Source: Daphnia pulex
Taxonomy: Eukaryota; Arthropoda; Branchiopoda; Diplostraca; Daphniidae
Assembly (NCBI RefSeq): GCF_021134715.1
Contig: NC_060027.1
Coordinates: 186,001-250,000, forward strand
DNA length: 64,000 nt
Reading direction: 5' to 3'
Position 1 is the first letter of the stretch, and each line of letters opens with the position of its first letter. Positions 1 to 8,805 of the stretch are shown in pieces. Both the position numbers and the translations under genes were made by a program. A model generated the notes under the pieces. That model saw only the letters and a program-made list of their open reading frames with translations, was not told the DNA's origin and ran no database searches.

Positions 1-389
1 TCCTTCGAACCGGAGTTTTCTCCAACCAGTGTTAAGTTAGTTTCGCTCTATCACACTCAAATCTTTCTCTCGTTATCTCCTTTTGCTTAATCATTGCCGC
101 CATTTATCAAAGAAAATTGTGTTTAATTATGGCAGGTCAGTCATTTATTAGAATCTTTTTCTCTCTCTCTGAGTTTAACTTGTTCTCAGGGGTCTAGTAA
201 GCAAATAGATCCCTCTAAACAGTAAATTATTTTTCTTCTCTCTCTTGAATTAAAGCTAAAATATTTCCTCAAAGTTTCTTAAAATTAAAATAGGATTCCT
301 AAATCATTTTTGAAGGGGGATTTCTTTTTTTGTCACGTAAATTATCATCGCCTAAGTTGATTATTCTCTCTTCCCTTTCAACAAATTTT

Positions 390-1110
390 TTTTTTTGGGG
401 GGATATTGCTTTCCAATATCTAAGATTGGGCAAACTTGGGAACTTCCCTACCTCTTTAACGTGTTCACCTCGTGTGAGCCTTAGGTTAAATTCCCTCTCT
501 ATCTCTTGATACGCCTCCCGGCATTGTAAAAACGAATCTCAGCTGATTGGGTTCACTGCCCGTTCTTTAAAAATGGGATAACGCGGGAATCTCTTTCCTT
601 TCAAGAATTTTTTTTTGGGGGGGCTTGCTTCCCTACCTCTTAGATTGGGAAAACGCGGGAACTTCTCTAACCCTTCAATGAGTTCGCCTCGTGTGAGCCC
701 CAGGGTGAAAAGACTTAAATAAATTATCGCTCTCTTTGCTATGGCCTTAGACCATTTCCCGAAAACAAATCTCTCTCATTTTTTGAATTAATTTGCATTG
801 TTTGTTATTCAATCATTTGGGTAAATCTCTCTCTGTCTCAGAAGGCACAACGATCTCTCTAAATACGACAGAAAAATATTCTCTTTTTTGGGGGGCTAGG
901 CCGGTTTCCCCTTTAAACTGGAAAAAACGCGGGAAAATTCTCTACCCTTTCAACGCGTTCGCCTCGTGTGCGCCTTAGGGTGATTAAAACTTGAATTTTT
1001 TTTCTCTCTCTCTATTTACAAAGGCCTTCCGCCATTTCGAAACAAATCTCGCGCTCTTACGCTCTTGCATTTTTTGTTTGCTTAAAGGGAAATCTTTCTC
1101 TTTTTCTGAG
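390..1110. repeat. Degenerate tandem repeat array upstream of gag-like ORF
   Basis: Three related blocks are visible, each running from a G-rich stretch through 'gggaa...cttc' to a conserved 18-mer of the form gttcgcctcgtgtgagcc at 463-480, 682-699 and 957-974. The spacings are about 219 and 275 bp. A second pair of related segments (ggcctt..gccatttc..aacaaatctc near 743 and 1022; gaaggcacaa near 841 and 1113) continues the pattern. The whole of 1-1460 is also rich in CT runs. I infer an untranslated leader or LTR-internal repeat of the element whose ORF begins at 1463; a stand-alone minisatellite is the alternative. No gene is seen in 1-1462. Confidence 0.6.
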
Positions 1111-1462
1111 AAGGCACAAAGCGCCCTCTGAGCACAAAATTGGGAATTAGAAACCGCCGTCTTGCGGCAAAAACTCTTTAAATTCTCTTTCCTAAAAATT
1201 GTTATTATGCCGTTTGTGGGATTGTAAGGAGCTAGAAAATTACCCTAGCTCCAAAATCATTCAGTTTTTGCAGATATCTTCACATAAAGGAATTCAAAGA
1301 AAGTGGAAAAGACAGCAGAATTTAATTCGGCACCACGAATCTCCGAAGACCGAGCAGAACAACAAACAAAAAGGCTAATCAACTTAATCAAAACATTAAT
1401 TTAAACTAATTATCTTCTTTTCGTACTCTCAGCAGCTCCTTAGGAGCCACCTCCAACTCACA

Positions 1463-3454
1463 ATGGCTCCAAATTACGCAAGAACTTTAATTAAAAAGCA
1501 TATCACCCGTATCATTAACCTCGTCGAAACGTACAAATCAACAGAAATGACGTTGGAAGCGTTTATCGAAGTCGAAAAATTAGAAAAAAAGCTAGATGGA
1601 TTCTACAAAACTTATGAGATATTCTCAAAAAGGGTCCAGGCTGAAATGTACAAAGAAGGCGAAGACCAAGAAGAGATCAATGCAGACATCGACACCATGT
1701 ACCAAACAATGGACGATGTTATTGTCGCCAAAATTCACATCTTAAAGAAAAAACGAAGAGAATGGTTAGACAAACTCGAAAAGGAAGCAGATGACGAAGA
1801 ATGGGAGAAGGACAGAGAAAGAATGCTCCAAATTCTCCAACATCAGGCAGCAACCCAGGCAGCAAACCAGGCAGCAACCCAAGCACAACTCAATCGGGAC
1901 ATAATCAGTCAGGTGATCGCAGCCATCTCAACAGCCTTTTCAGTGCCCGTCGCTCCAGGAGATGTCAACTTATCACCAACAGCTTCTCAGGAGCCAGCTT
2001 CTCAAACAAATCAAGTAATAGAGTCAATTCTCAAAACCCTCTCAACATCTCAATTTGCAGCAGTATTAGTGCCAAACCCAACTCCACTAGAAGTGTCGTC
2101 GCTTACGACAACAAGCTGTAGTTTTCAAAACACCCCTTCATACCAGTCAAAAGAAAATATCCAGACGGAAGAAAAAGAGACTGGAACGGCCAGTCTCCCT
2201 CACCCACCGAAAAAAGGAGACTCACTCTCGGATTCTCCGGATGGGCCAGACGGATATCCCGACAAAAAAAGGTTTGAAAGGAACGAAATAAAAGAAAATA
2301 ATTCCTTTGTTTCAAAGTTAGAAAACTCAGCAAATCTGGAAGGAGCAGAAAAAATCCCATCATCGAACGCGAAAAGTTGCTACAGCGACCAAAACGTCAA
2401 ATCAGCCCAGTCAAAAGAAGTCCCGATGGAAAAGGAGCCTGGAACAGCCAGTCTCCAACAACGACCAAAAAAAGGGCTATCAATCTCAGATATTCCGGTC
2501 AAATCCAGTGGAAACAAAGACGAAAAAAGGTTTGAAGACGAGCTGAAAGCAACTAACCTCAAATTTGCAAACTTAGATGGTGTAGATGCAGTGGAGTCCA
2601 AAAATCTCTTGAGCTCCTCTAGCAACGAAAAAACTGCTTGCACACTCATTATTCAAGAAGCTCCAGCTACTCCGGCAGAAGCTCCTCGTCCTCTCATTAT
2701 TCTAGAAGCTCCAGCTACTCCGGCAGAAGCTCCTGGTACTCTCAATCTTCAAAAAGCTCCAGCCAATCCGGCAGAAGCTCCTCACTCTCTTAGTCATCAA
2801 GAAACTCCTACTTATCAAGCAGAAGTTCCTGACACATTCAATTGTCTAAAAACTAAAGATTCAATTATTAGGATTCCGCCAGCCGGCTCCAAAGAAAAGG
2901 ATATTCCTACCTTTCTTTTTTTCCCCTCGGGAAGGCCAGCTGCATCGCTGGAAACACTTAACTCTTTTCCGAGTCAACTTAAACAAACCAACTTCTCTTC
3001 TTCTGGAAATTTATCATCGTCGCCAGAAATCCAGGAAGCTTCGAAAGAAAATCCTCAAGAAGCCGCTGCATTTGTCAATTCAACAAACGTAGAAAGCAAC
3101 CAAGAAATCATTCCGAAGTTCAGATCGCCGTGCAGTCAAGCAGCAATTCTTCCGGAATTGGCCAATCAACAAAACTCAATGAAACGGAAGCGCTTGGAGC
3201 CAGTAAAACCAGCTCCTAAACGCATCTCAAGGTTACCAAGTATAGAAGAACATCTCATCAACCAGTTGCTGTTCTCTTATTCGTTAACCCAGGTACCAAA
3301 CAAAATCGTTTCACATCTACTAAAAAATATTCTTGTGTTAAAGGACATTGAAGAAGATTCCAACACACACCAATCGGTATGGGATCCTGGTGGCAAACTT
3401 CCAAAGAGTCAGCCAACTCTCAATCGGAATCAAATGGAATGGACAATTAACTGA
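1463..3454 (+). CDS. Gag-like ORF of a probable LTR retroelement (no pol found)
   Basis: This is a single uninterrupted 663-aa ORF, unlike the intron-rich host genes around it. The first ~120 residues are charged and helical (many E/K/D, likely coiled coil), in the manner of BEL/Pao-type gag N-termini. A Gln/Ala-rich tract follows (about residues 127-145), then a long low-complexity Ser/Pro/Lys region. Two internal duplications are visible: a unit containing 'GTASL..PKKG..S..S' with a downstream K(R)FE occurs twice, and a 16-aa unit with core 'APATPAEAP' is repeated four times near 2650-2840. No reverse transcriptase, integrase or protease reading frame follows; after the stop there are only about 140 bp before a possible LTR hairpin. 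The assignment rests on architecture and context, not a recognised catalytic domain. A lineage-specific host protein with an intronless ORF is the alternative. Confidence 0.45.
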   Translation: MAPNYARTLIKKHITRIINLVETYKSTEMTLEAFIEVEKLEKKLDGFYKTYEIFSKRVQAEMYKEGEDQEEINADIDTMYQTMDDVIVAKIHILKKKRREWLDKLEKEADDEEWEKDRERMLQILQHQAATQAANQAATQAQLNRDIISQVIAAISTAFSVPVAPGDVNLSPTASQEPASQTNQVIESILKTLSTSQFAAVLVPNPTPLEVSSLTTTSCSFQNTPSYQSKENIQTEEKETGTASLPHPPKKGDSLSDSPDGPDGYPDKKRFERNEIKENNSFVSKLENSANLEGAEKIPSSNAKSCYSDQNVKSAQSKEVPMEKEPGTASLQQRPKKGLSISDIPVKSSGNKDEKRFEDELKATNLKFANLDGVDAVESKNLLSSSSNEKTACTLIIQEAPATPAEAPRPLIILEAPATPAEAPGTLNLQKAPANPAEAPHSLSHQETPTYQAEVPDTFNCLKTKDSIIRIPPAGSKEKDIPTFLFFPSGRPAASLETLNSFPSQLKQTNFSSSGNLSSSPEIQEASKENPQEAAAFVNSTNVESNQEIIPKFRSPCSQAAILPELANQQNSMKRKRLEPVKPAPKRISRLPSIEEHLINQLLFSYSLTQVPNKIVSHLLKNILVLKDIEEDSNTHQSVWDPGGKLPKSQPTLNRNQMEWTIN

Positions 3455-3589
3455 ATCCGTAGCCAGTCAACGAAACAGCTCCTCTTAATCCAGGCCATCC
3501 ATCTTCAACCGCATTTTCAGATCTCCAATCCAACGGATATCAAGTCGATCAGGATGTCGAGCCAATTGAACGGGCTCTACTGGGGAGTG

Positions 3590-3615
3590 TGTTGGGAATT
3601 TATTGCATCCCAACA
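3590..3615. repeat. Perfect 8-bp inverted repeat, possible LTR edge
   Basis: TGTTGGGA (3590-3597) is followed after 10 bases by its exact reverse complement TCCCAACA (3608-3615). LTRs commonly begin with TG, and this lies about 135 bp after the gag-like ORF, so it may mark the start of a 3' LTR. No matching 5' copy could be found in 1-1460, so this is tentative. 3616-3970 contains no other recognised element. Confidence 0.35.
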
Positions 3616-3970
3616 GTGATCGACATTATTGCTATTGTTAATTCTGTGTAATTTGTAGGGACCTCAACAGAGGGCCCCAATTTTACCCTCTCTTCCCATT
3701 CAATCTATTGTTCCCTACCCTACTCAACCCTAAACCAACTATTGAAATACCAAAATGCTGTATTATACGGCAGTGTGAAATATAAGGACGAACTAGCAAC
3801 AACAAAGGTGTCATCTCTTATCTCAATCTTGGAAGTTGAACGGTCGACACCGCCAACAAGAGTTCCATTTCCAACACATACACTCCAAACTTGATTCACT
3901 GTCAACGGATTGTCAGTTTGCAGCGAATTTGAGACTGGATAACAACGAGTTCCCAAACAACTGTGAAAAC

Positions 3971-6877
3971 ATGCTTGTACCTGTCTCCCTTGAGGTAAGT
4001 GATTTTATTGACATTTTCAAAGGGAAATTTCAACAAAATTTTTTGTATTTAATAGAAGCTGAAAAAGCTAACTCGTGCAATTTCTAATGAAAGTAATAAA
4101 CCAGACCCAACAGACAGATCCACACACTTGTTGAAGTCAAAGAAATTGTGGACAATTAGTGGACAAGAACTGTTAACAGAACATGGATTCACTGCTCTTG
4201 CTGAAAAGTATTCTGAGACTTTGCCAGCATTAACCAACAAAATGTTACGTCTAATGGGTCTGGACCCTTTTGCGTTCAAAGTGAAATCAACCCTTGTTAG
4301 TGTCATCATTTGTGGAACTGGTCACTCTCACGGGTCAGGCACTTCAAAGTGGTCCTTTGTTGAAGACAAAGGTACAATTTTAAAAACTATCCATAATTTA
4401 CTGTCCAAAATAAATAATTAATTTTCTCTTTAGTTAGAGGATCATTCATGAAAATGGTATTACAAATCCCAGTTGAAGGTGGCCACGAAGGAGGTCGAAG
4501 CAAAGTGGAACTCAATGATCAAGTTCGTTTGTTCAACGTTTGCGATGGAAGTGATCGTGATTACCACCTGACTACTTTTTACTCTGATTGCCATCACACG
4601 TTCGAAGAGGTCAAGTTTGGCTACCGATTGACCATGCAATTCGAGTTGGAACTCGAAACGACCCCTCTCCTGTCCTCCCTGTCGCCGTCTGCGGATCTCC
4701 ACACCTTTCAAGCCGTCAACGACGTTCAAAAGACTCTTGCCCACTGGGCCCCAACTTGGCCCCCAACGGAGAATAACCAGCCTAATATGCTGGTCCTACT
4801 CCTCGAGCATCGCTACGCCCCGTCTGAGCTCAATTTTGGCCGCCTGAAAGGTAAAGATCGCCTTCTGGCTCGGCTCCTTCTCTCCGTTGGCACGGTCGAC
4901 ATGTATCTGGCCCAATTACGGAAAACTGTCTTCGGACCGTATAACCAGACTCCCTCGGAAGAGGAGAGCGTGGAAACCGACGAGGAGAATTCGGTGGAAA
5001 CCGACGAGGACAATTCGGAGACGGAGCGTCCCATTGCCAACTGTTTGTGCTGCGTACAAAAACGTTGCAAATGTCTACGGCCAGAAACACAAACAATCTC
5101 TGACGTTGTCTATCCCGAATTTGGAGTCTCTGTCGAGATTGCGAGCCTGACCTGTCTCAACGGTCGAATCGTCGAATGCAGACCACCCTTTTTAAAGGTC
5201 GATATTGATACGAATGTCATCCCTTTCAATCATGGTCTCTACACGCTCGAATATGATTGCCTGGAAGTGGATGGCGACAGTCTCGACCCGAGTAACTTAC
5301 GCAATGTATTCCATCCTCGATCTGTGCTTGTGATTAGCCCCAAAAATTCCTTTGAGCTGATGTTCAGTTGCAATTTCACTGCTGCGCTCGACCAACTGGA
5401 GGCCAACCCGAACACCAAAGCCTTGAATCGAGTGATAACATTCTGCCAGGATTTTCCAGAGAAAGTTTGGCTGGAGGCCGTCGACCGAGAAGAGAGAACA
5501 CGGCGTCTGGTGTCCATCTGCCTTCAACTCGATACCGAATACAACAATCTGAAGTTACTACATTTGCTGTCCGACAACTTCTCCGGACATCCTATCCAGT
5601 ATGAAGGGTTGAGGAGCAAAGCGATTGCCATCGGAGTGGCCCGTCTGATTAAAAAGGTTGGAGTGACCGTTTCGGATTTTATGAGCCATCTCGTCTGTGA
5701 GCATCGGGCCTTGGAGCAAATTGAAAATTTCGCCCACTTGGTCATGGAACTTTATAACGTTGACTTGAAAGACGTTGCAGAAAACATCGGCAGCAAATGT
5801 GTCACTTTTCTCTACTCCAAGTCAAAACATTTGATGCCCAGCCTGTCCGTCTCCACCCTCGTCACCTGTGCCGCCATGGTCTTCCGCATGTACGAGGAGA
5901 ATCCCCAGGTCAGAGGCTTGGTTACGCTGGATACATTGAATACATTCTACGAAGGCCTCGAGTTGCTTCCTCTGCCTATGCTCTTCTTCGTCATCGAGGG
6001 AATCCAGACGACTTGCCGATCCTACCTTGACAGCAGCCAAGAATGCCAGAAAATGCAACAGGGTTTGCACAGGAAGCTGCTCTCCTACTTTATCCCGAAA
6101 GCTTTGGCTGAAGAGGTCATGTTCTTTTACCTCAAACTGGACGACGCCATTTTACTCAAGAAAATTACTCAAGAACTTGTCAACCAGAGCAACTTTGACG
6201 CCATCAAAATGATTGTCGCTTCTGCCGACGTCTGGTACCAGGCCTTGACCACCACGAGCGGGAAATGGGCGCTCAACTTGCTGGTCTCTACTCGCATCAA
6301 TCATCTCGAGGGGATGCGCCTGCCCGTTTTCAGCTGGATCCAGGGCACCGCCGATTTCGATGATGTCCCGCCGTTGAAGAAGTTTTTTCATTCCTCTGAG
6401 GCCAGAGCAACTTTCCCCGGATTCTTCAGCAAACAAGCGGCGGAGACTTGGTGCGAGAAATACTTTGGTCCCGATCAGCTGGACAACGGATACAGCGCCA
6501 AAACGGAAATCGAAGGAGAATATCATCATGGTATGTGTAATCAAAGATTTTTCTCCTTTTTTTTTTGATTTTATTTTTGATTTATTTTTCCATTATGTGT
6601 AATCAAAGGAATAGGCACGACATTTCAATGCGTCGTCACCAAGACTCGCGATTTGCATCGGAAACACGTCGAGGTGTTTCACGAATCGCGTACTGAATTG
6701 CTGGAGCTTCAGGATCGACGATCCCGCCTACTACCGGCCGAAGAATGCGAATCCAAAGTCATCGATGTCATCAGAACATCTCAGCAGAACGATCCAGTTT
6801 CATCTGAATCTACCTCCTGCGTCTCATCTCATCCATCTGCCAAACGAATCCGCCGTAGTGACAGCAATAAGAAATGA
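3971..6877 (+). CDS. 2-oxoglutarate/Fe(II) oxygenase (P4Hc-like) domain protein, probably divergent
   Basis: Model: exons 3971-3994, 4056-4371, 4434-6530 and 6609-6877; phases agree and give about 901 aa. An upstream 5' exon is possible because the first exon is only 24 nt (ATG preceded by aaac). Residues ~60-185 resemble the prolyl-4-hydroxylase alpha-type dioxygenase fold found in large proteins of this type: '..GSFMKMVLQIPVEGGHEGG..' followed by 'FYSDCHHTFEEVKFGYRL', where H168 fits the distal iron ligand and R178 the 2-oxoglutarate-binding Arg. The segment that should hold the first ligands (HxD) reads 'FVEDKVRG', so the His appears to be missing; activity is doubtful. An acidic insert (E/D-rich, around 4965-5025) precedes a Cys-rich patch 'CLCCVQKRCKC'. 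The last exon ends basic ('SAKRIRRSDSNKK'), suggesting nuclear location. The remaining ~600 residues are helical and unrecognised. The third intron is bracketed by a 15-bp direct repeat. Confidence 0.7.
6531..6608 (+). other. Intron bracketed by 15-bp direct repeats
   Basis: The intron runs gt (6531) to ag (6608). The 15-mer tatgtgtaatcaaag occurs at 6532-6546, immediately after the donor G, and again at 6594-6608, ending exactly at the acceptor. Between the copies is T-rich sequence. Splicing restores the frame (Gly codon split g|ga). A direct repeat at both intron ends is the footprint expected if the intron arose by insertion at, or repair of, a staggered break. Confidence 0.75.
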
Positions 6878-7223
6878 ATTCAAATTTCATATTCTTATCT
6901 CGTCATTTTGAATCGGTAAAAACTTTTCAATATGAATTAACATTTCATGTTTGAATTTATCTTTTTTTTTCTTTCTATTCGGAAAGTTGATTGAAAAATA
7001 TCTTGTTTTTCTTGTCTAATTCTTTAATTCCGTTTAGTTTTGTGTGTTAATGAGAACCCAGTTGCGATCCTTGGTTAGAACTTTTATTGTGGTGAAGAAA
7101 GTGGAATTGCAGCTGAAAGGAATAAAAACACAGTAACAAATATGTGGAGTTGAAATTGTGTGTATTTCTCGTTGGCGGGTTCTCCGCAATTGTTACAGCG
7201 TCAAGTCAATAATATTTCAAGCA
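6878..7223. other. Intergenic, convergent 3' ends
   Basis: This gap separates the plus-strand oxygenase-like gene and the minus-strand Gly/His-rich gene, which end towards each other. It is AT-rich and contains an aataaa at about 7121-7126 on the plus strand. No gene was seen. Confidence 0.6.
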
Positions 7224-8162
7224 TTAATGATGATGATTCCCAGCATGTCCATTTCCAATTTGTGGGCCCGATCCGTGGCCCCCAATCCCGAATCCGCTTG
7301 GCCTGTGGCCGCCACCTCCGTGACTTCCGTGCTGAATACCTGTTCCCTGTCCATTTAATCCGTGTCCGCCTGACCCGTGCCCACTTGATCCGTGTCCTTG
7401 TCCACCCGACCCGTGTCCAGTTGATCCATGGGCATCAGCCCCACCAAATCCGCTTGTGCCGTGACCTCCGGTAGTGAATCCACTCATTCCGTGATCGACA
7501 TGACCGTGATTGCCGTGGCCGTGATTACCGTGACCATGTCCCGTTCCAAAACCACTGCTCCCGTGTCCACCTGTTCCGTGATGTTGACCAACTCCGAATT
7601 CACCAGTCCCGTGGCCACTTTGCCCGTGGCCACCGTGAAATCCACTGTGAAATAATTCAAATGACACAAATTAAAATCAAAGAACGAGAATCAAAAATTA
7701 AAATAAAAAATGGACGGATGAGCAACAATTGATTGAAAAAAGGAAACAGCTGACCCTGTTCCATGATGATGATGTCCCCCATTCATGGGACGGTAGCCAC
7801 CGGCAAATCCACCAGCAGGTCCATTATTACCAAAACCACCAACGCCATACGGAGGAGAATACCCTGGAACTGTCAATAAAATGCCACAATCCAATTATTA
7901 TTCAATTAATAAGACTTATTCGGTAAGCGGAGAGACCACCTTGCTGCCCGTTGACAAGACCCTGAAGCAGAGCGTTCAGAATTTGAGGGTCTCTTTTTGG
8001 TCGAGATAATTCAGCAGCACCCACCGATGACATCGTCACCGACAACAGCACCGCACCAATCACGCTCCTCTAGAAACAAACAAAAGTAAGAACAAATGAC
8101 AAAATATTTCATCACTGTAAAATTAATTATTGTCTTACCGCCAGGTGATTTGGACGAAACAT
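7224..8162 (-). CDS. Secreted Gly/His/Ser-rich repeat protein
   Basis: Exons in coding order: 8162-8139, 8069-7940, 7869-7755 and 7644-7224; phases agree, giving 229 aa. Residues 1-27 form a signal peptide (MFRPNHLARS, then a hydrophobic run ending VGA-A), split by the first intron after codon 8. A short segment with a KR site ('SRPKRDPQ') and a helix 'ILNALLQGLVNGQQ' follow. A Gly/Tyr/Pro part with HHHH comes next. The last exon is almost entirely Gly-His-Ser repeats of the type GHGSSGHG/GGHG up to a terminal HHH. Such composition is seen in arthropod cuticle, silk and antimicrobial proteins and in metal-binding secreted proteins; none can be chosen from sequence alone. The antisense frames over the repeat are shadows. 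It stands at the start of a block of similar minus-strand secreted genes. Confidence 0.8.
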
Positions 8163-8498
8163 TTGAATATTAGGACGAGAAAGAACTCAAACTTGACCTC
8201 TCAAACACTAGGCCTCGACTGAATTTAATTTTGAGTGGGTTCAGGTCATTTATAAGATTACCCTGAAGAAGAATCGTCTCTTTCAAAAACAAGTTTCCTT
8301 CAAATAGATAAGAATCAAACCTCCTCGACATTTCAACAACAAAAATAGGACGTGGACATAAGGAAATAGTCATTTAATTTATTTATTTTCGTTTTCTTTT
8401 ATCTTTCATCGATGTCGTTGATGGATTTGAACACAGACATCATCAAATCAAATAAGGGGCCATTTAGAATAAATATAGAGGGGGAGTACTACATTACA
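8163..8498. other. Intergenic/promoter region of the Gly/His-rich gene
   Basis: This stretch holds the upstream region of the minus-strand gene starting at 8162 and the 3' flank of the peptide gene ending at 8499. A minus-strand TATA-like ttataaatg (complement of 8247-8255) lies about 85 bases upstream of the ATG. No gene was seen. Confidence 0.5.
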
Positions 8499-8805
8499 TT
8501 AGCCCATGGTGCGACGAAGGACGGCCCAAATGGAAGCCACCAGTCCGATAAGTCCAAATGACCGTTCATTAGGGCCGTCCGATGGAAGATCTGACGACTC
8601 GACAACATCAGGGACGGCAGGTTCTTGTTTCTCATCTGCAGCCGCGATCGAAAACGTCAGCAACATTGCCAATATAACCGAGCCTACCTGTCGCCCGTGA
8701 GATAGTATTATTAACAGGTAAGTTAAACAATGCAATAATAATAGTTAAAAATGCTTAAAAATCAGTTACGATCGTTACCAGGTAGCAGAAATAACGGCGA
8801 AACAT
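8499..8805 (-). CDS. Small secreted peptide precursor (71 aa)
   Basis: Exons 8805-8779 (9 codons) and 8687-8499, joined in phase 0, encode 71 aa. Residues 1-~26 are a clear signal peptide: a basic start (MFRRYFCY), a hydrophobic core (VGSVILAMLLTFSIA) and an AA-A cleavage region. The mature ~45-aa peptide is acidic first ('DEKQEPAVPDVVESSDLPSD') and then amphipathic/hydrophobic ('LIGLVASIWAVLRRTMG'). An acidic propart followed by a short helical basic C-terminus is a layout common in secreted peptide precursors (for example antimicrobial or signalling peptides), but no family is recognised. The exon-1 layout (4-9 codons ending in the signal peptide) is the same as in its neighbours. The C-terminal Gly could be an amidation donor; this is inference. 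Confidence 0.7.

Noticed and set aside
7160-7474. Plus-strand open frames over the Gly/His repeat
   Set aside because: Repetitive GC-rich coding DNA opens the antisense frames; composition (Arg/Val/His) is an artefact.
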